DNA of 64,000 nt from Halalkalirubrum salinum (GTDB lineage Archaea; Halobacteriota; Halobacteria; Halobacteriales; Haloferacaceae), in contig NZ_SRSG01000058.1 in NCBI RefSeq assembly GCF_005543295.1, positions 62,001 through 126,000 of the forward strand, given 5' to 3'. The notes below the pieces were generated by a model that was not told where the DNA came from, searched no databases, and saw only the letters and a list, made by a program, of their open reading frames with translations. The position numbers and the translations under genes were made by a program. Of this stretch, positions 18,820 through 28,421 are shown piece after piece (positions within the stretch are counted from its first letter, which is position 1; every line of letters begins with the position of its first letter).

Positions 18820-19455
18820 GTGTCCGACCCACAACCGTTTCGCACAGTCGCTTCGCGTGCACGCGCAACGTTCGAGATCAGGAGATCGGAGTTCATTGGC
18901 TACATTGCGCCTGTCGAGACTGTTGAGGAGGCAGCGGCATTCGTCGACGAGGTCCGCAATCGCCACGCTGACGCGACACACAACGTCCCCGCCTATCGCG
19001 TGCCAGCTGGGGAGCCCTCGCGATCGCGACCCACTGGAGAGGCCATGCTTCGTGAGTACGCCAGCGACGACGGCGAACCGACTGGCTCGGCCGGTAAGCC
19101 CGCGTTGAACGTCCTCGTCCAACAAGATCTCAGAAATGTAGCGGCGGTCGTCACGCGGTACTACGGCGGCACGAACCTCGGCGTCGGCGGGTTGGCTCGC
19201 GCATACTCCCGTGGCGTCAAGGAGGCGATCGACGCCGCCGGCATCACCGAACGAGTTCCGCACGAGCAGTTTACCGCAACAGTCGAATACGACGACTCCG
19301 GCACTGTCAGGGGAATTCTCGAATCTGCAGGCGTCGAATTCGACGCAACCTACGAATCCGAGGTTTCATTTTCAGTTCGCGTCCCGATCGACGCCGCCGC
19401 AGCGCTTCGCGAACGGCTTAATGATGCGACGAGCGGCCGCGTTGCGATCGAGTAG
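18820..19455 (+). CDS. IMPACT/YigZ family protein
   Basis: 211 aa, UPF0029 family. The signature is intact: DDGEPTGSAGKP at about 88-99 and RYYGGTNLGVGGLARAY at about 113-129; a ferredoxin-like C-terminal domain follows. Bacterial and eukaryotic members touch translation control (IMPACT binds Gcn1); the archaeal role is unknown. The start is GTG 18820. Confidence 0.88.
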   Translation: MSDPQPFRTVASRARATFEIRRSEFIGYIAPVETVEEAAAFVDEVRNRHADATHNVPAYRVPAGEPSRSRPTGEAMLREYASDDGEPTGSAGKPALNVLVQQDLRNVAAVVTRYYGGTNLGVGGLARAYSRGVKEAIDAAGITERVPHEQFTATVEYDDSGTVRGILESAGVEFDATYESEVSFSVRVPIDAAAALRERLNDATSGRVAIE

Positions 19456-19685
19456 CCTCACCGCCATCTCTTGATTACTATTGTTGCGAACAGCCGGCAT
19501 TTCTCGTATACGAATCGGTTTGCCGGACACCCACCTCGACCGATCCGCGTCGACTTCTCAGGACACAGTCGCTGTGGATTCGTTATCGTATTTCAATCTG
19601 GACTCGCTCGTCCCTGCGGCTGTGTTGATCACGCCCGCTTTCCGCCTCCCGATCGTTTTTGCACTACGCCCTGCTCGGTAGGGGT

Positions 19686-21734
19686 ATGGATCGAATCTCC
19701 GCGACAGACTACTACGAAATCACAAAACCGAGCGAGCCAGCAGTGTCCCCAGACGGCGAGACTGTCGCATTCGTTCGATCGACTCCCGAAGACGACGAAT
19801 CGGTCGAAGCGACCATCTATCTCGTCGCTGCAGACGGAACCTCGGAACCGCAGCGATTTACGATCTCCGCAGGCGTCGACAGCGCCCCAACGTGGTCGCC
19901 GAGCGGCGATCGACTCGCATTCGTGTCCACGCGCGGCGACGACGACGATCGCACACAGCTGTGGGTAATACCCCGCGATGGTGGTGAGGCGACGCAGGTG
20001 ACGTCGGTTCCCGGCGGCGTTTCCAATCCGGTCTGGTCGCCGGACGGCTCACAGATCGCGTTCGTCGGGAAGACGACAGCTGACGAGCGAGCGGACGGGC
20101 TTGATCTCGACATCTCCGAGGAAGACGAGTACGAACGCGACACGCCCGATCCGCGGGTGATCGATCGGCTGATCTACCGGCAGGCCGCACAGTACACCGA
20201 CGGGACCCGCGGTCACGTCTACATCGTCAACGTCGAGACCGCGATCGACACCACGGACAATCACGGCGTCGAGCGACTTACCGACGGCGAGTACGACCAT
20301 GGCTCACCCGTCTGGAGCGACTCAGAGACACTGTATTACACCTCGAAACGTGAGGACGATCCCGACGACAACGTGATCGTCGATATCTTCGCGTACGCGC
20401 TCGATACCGACGACGAAACACACGTCCACCGGACGACCGGGTGGGCGGTCGATATCGCGGTCACGAGCGACGATCGAATCGCGTATCCCAGAACCCCTGA
20501 GGAGTCGGCGTCGATGCGACAGACCGACCTCGAGGTGTTCGATCGCGCAACCGACACCGAATTCGTGCTCACAGACGGGCTCGATCGAACCGTGACGCCG
20601 GAGGGCTTCGAGTGGACCGACGACGAAGCTCACGTGCTCTTCACCACGCCCGATGAGGGCCGAACCGTGCTTCGCTCGGTCGCGGGCGACGGCTCAACGG
20701 ACCCGAAAACGGTTGCCGATCGCGGCATGCTCACCGACTTCTCGGCGGCCAAAGAGAGGGTAGCGTATACAACGAGCGAGTGGAATCACCCTGGCGATCT
20801 CTTCGGCATCTCGATCGACGGCAGCCAGGATGTCCGGCTTACGCGGCTGAACGAGTCGTTGTTGGCCGATCGACACATCGGCGAACCTGAGGAACTGCGC
20901 TATACGAGTGCCGACGGGGCGGTTGAACTGCAGGGATGGCTGCTCACGCCGCCAGGGTTCGATCCGACCGAGACGTACCCGCTCGCGGTCGAGATCCACG
21001 GCGGCCCGCACGCGATGTGGTCGACGTCGGGGACGATGTGGCACGAGTTCCAGACGCTGGCTGCTCGCGGCTACTGCGTCTTCTGGTCGAATCCCCGCGG
21101 ATCGACGGGCTACGGCGAGGCGTTTGCGACGGCGATCGAGCGCGACTGGGGTGAGCTGACCATGGAGGACGTGATGGCGGGTGTCGAGTTGGTGAGCGAT
21201 CGCGAGTACGTCGACGAGACGAACGCCTTCGTCACCGGCGGCTCCTTCGGGGGATACATGACTGGGTGGATCGTCGGACACACCGACTTTTTCGACGGCG
21301 CAGTCGCCCAGCGCGGCGTCTACGACCTCTCATCGTTTTATGGGTCGACGGACGCGTTCAAACTGATCGAGTACGACTTCGACACGACGCCGTGGGAAGA
21401 ACCGGCATTCCTCTGGGAGTCCTCGCCGGTCGCCCACGTCGAGAACGTCGAAACGCCGACGCTCGTCATCCACTCTGACAACGACTTCCGAGTCCCGGTC
21501 AACAACGGCGAGATGTTCTACCTCTTTTTGAAGAAGCTCGGCGTCGACACGCGGTTAGTCCGGTATCCGCGAGAGGGCCACGAACTGTCTCGTTCGGGCG
21601 AACCCGGCCACGTCGTCGACAGGATCGAGCGGATCGCCCGCTGGTTCGACGGCTACTCCGAGTACCACGACGCACCACACGCGCTCGATCGTGGCGATGA
21701 CGGCCTCTCTTCGACCGACGAGACGGACGAGTAA
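19686..21734 (+). CDS. S9 family serine peptidase (acylaminoacyl-peptidase type)
   Basis: 682 aa from ATG 19686 (a start 27 nt earlier adds nothing conserved). An N-terminal beta-propeller (about 1-410, repeated WSPDG-like blades, for example SPDGETVAF) gates access. The C-terminal alpha/beta hydrolase carries the triad S520 (GGSFGGY), D600 (HSDNDFRVP; D598 is the alternative) and H632 (REGHELSR). The oxyanion region HGGPHAMW is present. No signal peptide is visible, so it is cytoplasmic, probably trimming small peptides. The 230 nt upstream hold no gene. Confidence 0.92.
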   Translation: MDRISATDYYEITKPSEPAVSPDGETVAFVRSTPEDDESVEATIYLVAADGTSEPQRFTISAGVDSAPTWSPSGDRLAFVSTRGDDDDRTQLWVIPRDGGEATQVTSVPGGVSNPVWSPDGSQIAFVGKTTADERADGLDLDISEEDEYERDTPDPRVIDRLIYRQAAQYTDGTRGHVYIVNVETAIDTTDNHGVERLTDGEYDHGSPVWSDSETLYYTSKREDDPDDNVIVDIFAYALDTDDETHVHRTTGWAVDIAVTSDDRIAYPRTPEESASMRQTDLEVFDRATDTEFVLTDGLDRTVTPEGFEWTDDEAHVLFTTPDEGRTVLRSVAGDGSTDPKTVADRGMLTDFSAAKERVAYTTSEWNHPGDLFGISIDGSQDVRLTRLNESLLADRHIGEPEELRYTSADGAVELQGWLLTPPGFDPTETYPLAVEIHGGPHAMWSTSGTMWHEFQTLAARGYCVFWSNPRGSTGYGEAFATAIERDWGELTMEDVMAGVELVSDREYVDETNAFVTGGSFGGYMTGWIVGHTDFFDGAVAQRGVYDLSSFYGSTDAFKLIEYDFDTTPWEEPAFLWESSPVAHVENVETPTLVIHSDNDFRVPVNNGEMFYLFLKKLGVDTRLVRYPREGHELSRSGEPGHVVDRIERIARWFDGYSEYHDAPHALDRGDDGLSSTDETDE

Positions 21735-21809
21735 GAGCGGCGTCAGACGCCCTCCCGCATCTCGTTTTTCCACTCGAAGACAAGGGGTTGTGATCGGTTC
21801 ATACCGTCG

Positions 21810-22487
21810 TCAGGTCGTTCGGAACGCCCGATCGCCGGCGTCACCCAGTCCGGGAACGATGAAGCCGTCCTCGTTGAGGTGATCGTCGATCGCGACTGTC
21901 AACAGATCCGCCTCTGGGAACGACTCCGATACCCGAAGGAGTCCATCGGGCGCAGACACCGCAGAGAGGACAAACAGGTTCTCGAAGTCTGCAGCCTCCG
22001 CGAGCACGTGTTCGAGGACGGTACACATTGTCGATCCCGTTGCGAGCATTGGATCGGCAACGATGACGGTGTCGTTTTCGGTTATTTCGGGGAGTTTCAC
22101 GTAGTCGATCGTGATCGGGAACTCGCCGTCCTCGTTCATGCCCGCCTCTTCGTCGCGACCTGCCGAAATCACGCCCTGCTTTGCTCGTGGGAACGCTTTC
22201 AACAAGCCTTCGACAAACGGGGTCGCTGCCCGGAGGACGTTGACGATCACGACGTCGTCGAGGCCTTTGACGCGCTCGCCAGTCGTTTCTTCGAGCGGCG
22301 TCGTGACGGGGACGTACTCGGTTTCCATCGCGCCGTCGATAATCTCGTAGCCGGCGATACGGCCGAGTTTGACGAGTCCCTTTCGGAACGCGACTTGCTC
22401 GGTCTCGACGTCTCTGAGCTTCGAGAGCGTGTCTTTGGCGAGCGCGTGCGTAATGAGATATGCGTTGTCGCGATCTTCGATCGGCAT
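21810..22487 (-). CDS. upp: uracil phosphoribosyltransferase
   Basis: 225 aa, complete. The PRPP loop is [14 protein letters not shown] (about 142-155) and the uracil-binding end is [24 protein letters not shown], cited as its core [13 protein letters not shown]. It salvages uracil to UMP. It converges with the peptidase gene and starts 86 nt before the divergent region at 22573. Confidence 0.95.
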   Translation of the reverse strand: MPIEDRDNAYLITHALAKDTLSKLRDVETEQVAFRKGLVKLGRIAGYEIIDGAMETEYVPVTTPLEETTGERVKGLDDVVIVNVLRAATPFVEGLLKAFPRAKQGVISAGRDEEAGMNEDGEFPITIDYVKLPEITENDTVIVADPMLATGSTMCTVLEHVLAEAADFENLFVLSAVSAPDGLLRVSESFPEADLLTVAIDDHLNEDGFIVPGLGDAGDRAFRTT

Positions 22488-22572
22488 TAGGCTAGAGGCG
22501 AACGGCTGAATAAATAAAGCCGATCATCTGCTGGCGCACCTTCGTACACCACCACTTGCTGTCTTTGCTAGC

Positions 22573-22785
22573 TCACGCATTACTCATCAGATACGCAAAC
22601 GAGAACAACACGATCGCCGTCGTTGCGACGTTCAAAAGCGACCAGGCAATGAAATCGAGGTACGAGAGTCCCCACACGATCGCTGCGGCAAACACCGTAG
22701 ACAGCAGCGCGTTGAGCGCAAGGAAAACGCGGATGTCTCCCTCCGAGCGGCTGACAGCGTCTCCGAACCCCTCTTTGTCGCCCAT
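22573..22785 (-). CDS. 70-aa membrane protein, unknown
   Basis: Start MGDKEGFGDAVSRSEGD at ATG 22785; the long in-frame extension upstream is out of keeping with haloarchaeal composition and overlaps the divergent gene. Two membrane helices cover about 18-40 and 44-66. It is divergent from the membrane gene at 22846, with 60 nt between them for both promoters. Function unknown. Confidence 0.7.
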   Translation of the reverse strand: MGDKEGFGDAVSRSEGDIRVFLALNALLSTVFAAAIVWGLSYLDFIAWSLLNVATTAIVLFSFAYLMSNA

Positions 22786-22845
22786 ATGTTGGTGTCGGGG
22801 TGGCCGCGCACTTAGCTTCTTTGTCATCGAATCCCAAGGTCGTGT

Positions 22846-23166
22846 ATGCCGGTCCGCAATCGTGACGGCGACCGCGTCGATCCGGTCCCGTTTTTCGTCG
22901 TCACGTCGCTGTCTGCGATGGTGCTCATCTCTTTTGGGCCGATCTACCTGAGCGCCTTCGGCCTCCCATTGGGGATCGGCCTCGCTGTTTCGGGGGCTGT
23001 GACGCTCGTGGCCGCGATCGTCAGCTACCACCAGTTGGTCTGGACGCACGATCCGGTTCGCATGGCGGCGATCCCGGCTGCAGACCGGTTTCGGCGCTTG
23101 CTGTACGCGATCGCGATCCTTGTCGGACTCGCGGTGCTGCTTTCGATCCCGCTGTTCGTCGTGTGA
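22846..23166 (+). CDS. 106-aa membrane protein, unknown
   Basis: Three predicted helices (about 13-33, 38-58, 84-105). The short N-terminus is basic and hydrophilic (MPVRNRDGDRVDP). It is a divergent partner of the 70-aa membrane protein. No motif indicates a function. Confidence 0.7.
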   Translation: MPVRNRDGDRVDPVPFFVVTSLSAMVLISFGPIYLSAFGLPLGIGLAVSGAVTLVAAIVSYHQLVWTHDPVRMAAIPAADRFRRLLYAIAILVGLAVLLSIPLFVV

Positions 23167-23279
23167 GCGCCCAATGTTGGGTCGCGATCGCCTGTCAGGG
23201 ATGGTCCTGGTCAAATCGCTTATGCGCCTACTGCACACAGCCGAGGTGCTATTTTGCGATCAAGCGCGTAGCATTACAT

Positions 23280-23495
23280 ATGAGTCTCGTTAGCACGCTC
23301 AAGCGCGCGCTCACGCAATCCGCAGCGAGCACAACCGAGGCGACAGACGAACAGCCCGCCGGGGCGTACTGGTGTGATGACTGCAACGAGCGGATTCTCG
23401 CTTCTGACGCGGCGAGCGACGAGCCAACGTGTCCGAGCTGTGGGGAGTCGATGCGGTTTGAGCGATCGACCGGAACAGCCGGCTGTGCGTGTTAA
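23280..23495 (+). CDS. small zinc-ribbon protein
   Basis: 71 aa from ATG 23280 (MSLVSTLKRALTQ). Two CxxC knuckles, WCDDC (about 35-38) and CPSCGE (about 57-60), form a zinc ribbon; an amphipathic N-terminal helix precedes it and a CAC end follows. A TATTTTGC element about 28 nt upstream supports a leaderless start. It converges, 12 nt apart, with the CobW metallochaperone. Haloarchaea have many such one-domain zinc proteins; partner unknown. Confidence 0.75.
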   Translation: MSLVSTLKRALTQSAASTTEATDEQPAGAYWCDDCNERILASDAASDEPTCPSCGESMRFERSTGTAGCAC

Positions 23496-23507
23496 TCTCC
23501 CTTTTGT

Positions 23508-24803
23508 TTAGGCGTCCGAAACTGCTGGCTCGGTGAGCGTTAGCGTCGTCTCCGTATCGGTTGGGAAGCCGATCGAATCCTCGGGTGTTGCCTCGACGTC
23601 TACGATCGCCGCCGCAAGTTGCTCGCGGAGAGTTGCTTCTTCAAGCGCTGTTCCGATGAACACCAGTTCTGTTCGCCGATCGCCGGTCGCCTCGTCCCAC
23701 TCGAGGTTCGGCCGGTTCGAGCGGTACAGATTCTGATCAATTTCCGGCAGCGAGGCGATCCACGGCCCCATCGCCTCGACGTACGCAGACGGCCCTGCCT
23801 GGCTGTATACGAGCTTCATGTCGTTGTTTGCCACCCAGAGCGTTCCCTTCGATCGGACGATCCCCTCCGGGAGCGAGGAAAGAATCTCGGCGATCTGTGC
23901 GGGATCAAACGGCTGCCGCGATCGGAACGTCATAGAGGTGACGCCGTACTCCTCGTCGGGATGGGCGTGGTCGTGGTCGCCGTGGCTGTGGCCGTCGTGT
24001 CCCTCCGCGTCTTTGGGATGATCCTCGTGGCCGTGTGCATCTTCTCCATCCTCTCCATGTCCGTCATGATCGTGTTCGTTGTCCTCGGCCGCGAGCAGCT
24101 GTTTCCAGCCCGCTAATTCGGCCATCGTTCCCTGCTCGAAATACCCCGTATCTAGCAGTTCGTCGGGATCGACGGCCGACTGTACTGTCTGCAGAATCGT
24201 CGCATCGGGCTGCAACGCCGTGACGAGCGCTCGCGCTTTTTTGAGTTCTGCGTCTGTGCACAGGTCGGCTTTGTTCAACAACACGACGTTCGAAAACTCG
24301 ATCTGCTCGATCAACAGATCAGAAAGCGGCTTCGCGTCTCCGCCGGCCGCGCCGCGGCGTTTCGGCACCTCGTCGCCGGCGAACGCGTCGTAGAACAGCC
24401 GCGTGTCGACGACAGTGACGACCGCGTCGACGTCGTACAACGCGGCAACCCGAGACTCAGTGGTGAATAGTCGGGCGATCGGCTCGGGCTCGCTAATCCC
24501 AGACGCCTCGACGACGAGGGCGTCGAAATCCCTGTTTCGCGCGAGCCGAACGACTGCCGCGTTGAGATCGTCTTGTAGCTCACAGCAAATACAGCCGTTT
24601 GACAGCTCCGTAACGCCGGCTTCTGGATCGACTTCGGCGGACTCGTCGATCAGCTCCGCGTCGATGTTCACCTCGCCCATGTCGTTTATTAACACCGCGA
24701 TGTCGTGATCACCGGCATTCGATAGCAGGTGATTCAACAGTGTCGTCTTCCCGGCTCCCAAGTTGCCGCTGAGAATCGTTACGGGAATCGTCTCGGCTGG
24801 CAT
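23508..24803 (-). CDS. CobW/COG0523 GTPase, metal chaperone
   Basis: 431 aa, start ATG 24803 (MPAETIPVTILSGNLGAGK). Walker A GNLGAGKTT is at 13-21, the family CxCC motif sits in NGCICCELQDD (about 74), and the guanine specificity motif is LLNKADLC. A His/Asp-rich insert of about 45 residues (for example HGHEDHPKDAEGHDGHSH) would bind zinc, cobalt or nickel. The CobW C-terminal domain follows (about 300-410). Such G3E GTPases load metal into client proteins or act under zinc limitation. Confidence 0.9.
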   Translation of the reverse strand: MPAETIPVTILSGNLGAGKTTLLNHLLSNAGDHDIAVLINDMGEVNIDAELIDESAEVDPEAGVTELSNGCICCELQDDLNAAVVRLARNRDFDALVVEASGISEPEPIARLFTTESRVAALYDVDAVVTVVDTRLFYDAFAGDEVPKRRGAAGGDAKPLSDLLIEQIEFSNVVLLNKADLCTDAELKKARALVTALQPDATILQTVQSAVDPDELLDTGYFEQGTMAELAGWKQLLAAEDNEHDHDGHGEDGEDAHGHEDHPKDAEGHDGHSHGDHDHAHPDEEYGVTSMTFRSRQPFDPAQIAEILSSLPEGIVRSKGTLWVANNDMKLVYSQAGPSAYVEAMGPWIASLPEIDQNLYRSNRPNLEWDEATGDRRTELVFIGTALEEATLREQLAAAIVDVEATPEDSIGFPTDTETTLTLTEPAVSDA

Positions 24804-24935
24804 GGTTACGCACAACAGGCCCACGCTCTTGAATGGCTCTGTCTTTGGCTTTGAGCGGCAGGAAATCCATCGTTATCGGCGGCTCGTCGCCGCGATGGCA
24901 CGCTTTTTATTCCTCGCGGTCGATCATGAGAGACG

Positions 24936-25232
24936 ATGACGCTCGCAGCACGGATCGAACGCACCAAGCTGATCCTCACCGAGTGGCTCAAAGGCCTGTA
25001 TCACGGGATGATCTCGCACCCGGCCTACGAGAAGATCGAAAAAGAGGCCGAAGACATCGAGGACACGTTCATGCTGGCGTGTTTTCCCGACGCGTTCGGT
25101 ATCCCCTCGCCGGTCTCCTACTACACGGCAGAGCTCTTGCCATTCCTCGAAAACGAGTTCGAAGCGTGGGAGCGGCGGATGTGGGATCGAGACACGCTCA
25201 TCGAGCGCAAAGGCCAGCAGTATCATTTCTAA
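24936..25232 (+). CDS. conserved small protein coupled to Get3-like ATPase
   Basis: 98 aa, soluble and helical (LILTEWLKGLYHGMISHPAY; SYYTAELLPFLENEFEAWER). It has one cysteine and no known motif. The stop is one base from the ATG of the ATPase gene, so translation is coupled, and the two proteins probably work together. ATG 24936 follows a short AT-rich patch near 24907 (CTTTTTATT), a possible leaderless promoter. Confidence 0.7.
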   Translation: MTLAARIERTKLILTEWLKGLYHGMISHPAYEKIEKEAEDIEDTFMLACFPDAFGIPSPVSYYTAELLPFLENEFEAWERRMWDRDTLIERKGQQYHF

Positions 25233-25233
25233 C

Positions 25234-26184
25234 ATGGAGCCGTTCGTCTTTTTTGGCGGCAAAGGCGGGGTCGGCAAGACCACCGTCTCCTGTGCGTACG
25301 CGCTCAAATGTGCACGCGCAGGACTGGATACGCTCGTGGTCTCGACGGATCCCGCACACAGCACGACTGACGTGTTCGACCAGCAATTCGATGACGAACC
25401 GCGCCGCGTCGAGGGGATCGATCGACTCTACGCGATGGAAATTGATCCCGACGAGGAGGTGACGAGACACCTCAACGAGATCCGCTCGGATCTGTCCTCA
25501 CAGGTCAGCGCCTCGATGGTCAACGAGATCAACCGACAGATCGAGATGGCCCACCAGACTCCCGGTGCGTACGAGTCTGCGCTGTTCGATCGGTTTATTG
25601 ACGTGATGCAATCGGCTGACGAGTACGATCGCGTGGTCTTTGACACCGCACCGACCGGTGGGACGCTTCGGTTGTTGGGCCTGCCGGAGTTTTTAGAGGG
25701 GTGGATCGATCGGCTGGTCCACAAGCGAAAACAGAGCATCGACCTGTTCGAGAAGGCCGCGATCGGCAACCTCGAACCTCGCCGCGTCATGGACGGCGAT
25801 CCGGTGTTACAGCGCCTCCAGGATAGAAAAGAATTCTTCGAGTATGCTGGGCAGACGCTCAAAAACGAGGCCGCGTTCTTTCTCGTGTTCAATCCCGATC
25901 AGCTGTCGGTAAACGAAACCAAACGGGCGATCGAGGGCATGACCGACCGCAATCTTTCGGTTCGCGGATTGGTTGCAAACAAACTTACCCCGGAGCCAGA
26001 TCCTGAAGAGAACGGCCGCGGCGCACGATTCCTTCGTGATCGCGTCGAGACCGAAACCGATCGACTCGAGCAGGTCCGATCGGGCTTTTCGGTCCCGCTC
26101 GTCGCCGAAATCAAAACCCGAACTGCCGAGGTCCGCGGCGATGTCCTCGAAGACGTCGCGGCTGAGCTTGCAATCGATCCCTGA
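25234..26184 (+). CDS. Get3/ArsA family ATPase
   Basis: 316 aa, single ArsA/Get3 domain. The deviant Walker A GGKGGVGKTT is at 8-17, switch I STDPAHSTTDVF, switch II VFDTAPTGGTLRLL, and the A-loop region LVANKLTP. ArsA of arsenite pumps has two fused domains and the arsenite cysteines; both are absent here. Eukaryotic Get3 delivers tail-anchored proteins; the archaeal role is less certain. No CxxC zinc dimer motif is seen, so dimerisation must differ. No arsB is nearby. Confidence 0.85.
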   Translation: MEPFVFFGGKGGVGKTTVSCAYALKCARAGLDTLVVSTDPAHSTTDVFDQQFDDEPRRVEGIDRLYAMEIDPDEEVTRHLNEIRSDLSSQVSASMVNEINRQIEMAHQTPGAYESALFDRFIDVMQSADEYDRVVFDTAPTGGTLRLLGLPEFLEGWIDRLVHKRKQSIDLFEKAAIGNLEPRRVMDGDPVLQRLQDRKEFFEYAGQTLKNEAAFFLVFNPDQLSVNETKRAIEGMTDRNLSVRGLVANKLTPEPDPEENGRGARFLRDRVETETDRLEQVRSGFSVPLVAEIKTRTAEVRGDVLEDVAAELAIDP

Positions 26185-26508
26185 TCGATCGCCGACCGGT
26201 CAAACATGATTCACCGATTACAGTGGTAGCGAGGCGAAAGCCCACGGCTTCGGCCGTGAGAGGATGTCAATTACACCCAGGTATCCGGCCACTCACAACG
26301 GGTTCACAGCCGATCTCTCCTATTGCATGCTCGCGGGCAAGCAGCGTACCGCGTTGATCCGCCCTGAGTCCGGCTGATCTTGCTTATATTTAGCGGCAAC
26401 GACTTCCGCCTCTCTGCGGTAAAACCGTTACTGTCCCGTCAGCAATCGATGTTTATCATCAAACTTTATGTAACATATGTCATCAACAGACGTGTGAGGT
26501 AGGGACAT
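26185..26508. other. 324-nt gap with IS-end remnant and cstA promoter
   Basis: No gene is seen. It contains the IS200/IS605-type end hairpin at 26220-26270, then unremarkable sequence, and AT-rich DNA from about 26450 (CAAACTTTATGTAAC) that probably holds the cstA promoter. Confidence 0.5.
26220..26270 (+). mobile_element. IS200/IS605-type right-end remnant (hairpin)
   Basis: ACAGTGGTAGCGAGGCGAAA leads into a hairpin CACGGC-TTCG-GCCGTG (26243-26258), then AGGATGTCAA. This is the pattern of haloarchaeal IS1341/IS605 right ends, which lie behind tnpB. The same lead occurs at 44374-44423. No tnpA or tnpB is present, so it is a relic or a non-autonomous end. Confidence 0.6.
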
Positions 26509-28386
26509 ATGACACAAGTAATTTGGCTCGTGCTTGCAGTGCTGGCAACATTCAGTGTCGGGTATCTCGGCTACTCGAGATACCTGTCGCAGTTCGTCGA
26601 ACTCGACGACGCAAACGAGACGCCAGCACACAAATACGAGGACGGACAGGAGTACGTACCGGCGAAAAAGCCGGTGCTATTGGGGCACCACTATTCGAGC
26701 ATTGCGGGCGGCGCGCCGATCGTCGGCCCGATTACTGCGGGGGCGATCTGGGGATGGCTTCCAGCGCTGCTTTGGATTGCGATCGGTAACCCGCTCATGG
26801 GCGCAGTCCACGACTTCGTGTCGCTGTCGGGCAGCCTGCGACATGAGGGCAAATCAGTCGGGTACATCGTCGGCGAGTACGTCGGTAAGCGCGGACAGAA
26901 CCTATTGCTTTGGTTCGCGTTCTTGACGATTATCCTCGTTGTGGCCGTGTTCGCGCTCGTCGTCGGGATCGTGTTCAACGCGTATCCGCAGGTGACGACC
27001 GCAAGCCTCGTGTACATCTTGTTGGCATTTGGGTTTGGGATCTACCTGTACCAGCTCAACGGACCGTTTATTCCTGGGACGATTTTGTTCGTTCTTGGGG
27101 TTTTCGCCGGTGTCTGGGTCGGTATCCAGTACCCGTTCGCGCTGTTCGAACCGGGTAACTTCGTCGAAGAGACGTTCATCCTCTCGGAAGCGCTCGGACT
27201 CGGCAGCGGTAATTACCTTCCGGGCGCCGCCCAACTCGGTTCGGCGAACACGGCTGCGTGGATTCCGGTAATCCTTCTGTACGCGGCGCTCGCGAGCGCG
27301 CTGCCGGTGTGGGTGCTCTTGCAGCCGCGAGATTACCTCTCGTCGTTCCTTCTGTACACGGGGGTCGGCGGCGGTATTCTCGCGATCATCGTCGGGACGA
27401 TCGTGGGTGGCGCGGACACGCTGACGATCGACTCGTCGATCGGAATGTTCCACGGTTTCTGGGGAAGTGATTCAGCAATCGAAATCCGAGGTATCACGCC
27501 GCTGTTCCCCATTTTGTTCATTACGATCGCCTGTGGAACGATAAGCGGCTTCCACTCGCTCGTTTCCTCGGGCACCACGTCGAAACAGCTCAACAAAGAA
27601 TCTGATGCGCGCCTCATCGGCTACGGCGGCATGCTCGGTGAGGGGCTTCTCGCTGCGCTCGCGCTGTCGACGCTTGCGGTGGCCGGCTTTTCGGCGGACG
27701 CCTCAGCCGGCGGGATCGGCGGCGCGCTGCCGAACTTCGCAACCGGTGGTGGCGTTATCCTCTCGACCGTCGGGCTTCCGGAGGCGATCGGCGCGCCGTT
27801 CATGGCGCTGGTGCTCGTGAGCTTCTTGCTTACCTCAACTGACACGGCCGCGCGGCTCGGCCGGTACATGATGGAAGAGATCGTCGGCACGCCAGCCGGC
27901 GTGACTGACACCGGCTTCTCAGGCGGTATCGGTTCGTTCGCTCGAGGTCGCTACACCAACCCGGGTATCCAGATCGTCCTCGCGTATCTCCTTGTCAGCT
28001 CAGGACAGTGGGTTACCCTGTGGGCGCTGTTCGGCGGGGCAAACCAGCTGCTTGCGGCGCTGGCGCTTTTGACCGCGACCGTCTGGCTTGCAAACTGGGA
28101 CGACTCCAAACAGCTCATCAGCACCGGAGTCCCGATGGCTATCATGGTCACGATCACCGTCCTCGGTCTCACGTGGCTGATCGTTTGGGACAACCTCTAT
28201 GATAACCTCATCCTCGGCAACGCTACGGGCACTGTCGCGATCGCCTCGAGCATCGTCCAGATCGTACTGGCGTCTACGCTTATTTACTTGGCGCTGTCGC
28301 TTGTTCGACTCGGCTACAGCAACATCCGAAAAGTCCGTGGTGGACGGGGTGCTGTTGCGACTGACGGGGGTGAAGCAGACGACTGA
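26509..28386 (+). CDS. cstA: CstA family carbon-starvation / peptide transporter
   Basis: 625 aa, about 16-18 membrane helices. Family blocks are clear: HHYSSIAGGAPIVGPITAG, NPLMGAVHDF and the GFHSLVSSGTTSKQL region. In E. coli CstA imports peptides or pyruvate when carbon is scarce. GAGGT at 26496-26500, 8 nt before the ATG, acts as a Shine-Dalgarno site. The C-terminal tail is hydrophilic and glycine-rich. It is monocistronic. Confidence 0.93.
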   Translation: MTQVIWLVLAVLATFSVGYLGYSRYLSQFVELDDANETPAHKYEDGQEYVPAKKPVLLGHHYSSIAGGAPIVGPITAGAIWGWLPALLWIAIGNPLMGAVHDFVSLSGSLRHEGKSVGYIVGEYVGKRGQNLLLWFAFLTIILVVAVFALVVGIVFNAYPQVTTASLVYILLAFGFGIYLYQLNGPFIPGTILFVLGVFAGVWVGIQYPFALFEPGNFVEETFILSEALGLGSGNYLPGAAQLGSANTAAWIPVILLYAALASALPVWVLLQPRDYLSSFLLYTGVGGGILAIIVGTIVGGADTLTIDSSIGMFHGFWGSDSAIEIRGITPLFPILFITIACGTISGFHSLVSSGTTSKQLNKESDARLIGYGGMLGEGLLAALALSTLAVAGFSADASAGGIGGALPNFATGGGVILSTVGLPEAIGAPFMALVLVSFLLTSTDTAARLGRYMMEEIVGTPAGVTDTGFSGGIGSFARGRYTNPGIQIVLAYLLVSSGQWVTLWALFGGANQLLAALALLTATVWLANWDDSKQLISTGVPMAIMVTITVLGLTWLIVWDNLYDNLILGNATGTVAIASSIVQIVLASTLIYLALSLVRLGYSNIRKVRGGRGAVATDGGEADD

Positions 28387-28421
28387 CACTGCGACGGCCG
28401 ACGTCTCTCACTCCTTTTTAT

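Noticed and set aside
22786-23238. N-terminal extension of the 70-aa membrane protein to 221 aa
   Set aside because: The added part is Arg/Asp-rich shadow sequence opposite the gene at 22846; the hydrophobic real part begins at MGDKEGF.
26243-26258. CACGGC-TTCG-GCCGTG as an intrinsic terminator of the Get3-like gene
   Set aside because: No T-run follows, and the surrounding 50 bases match the IS200/IS605 end at 44374-44423, which explains it better.
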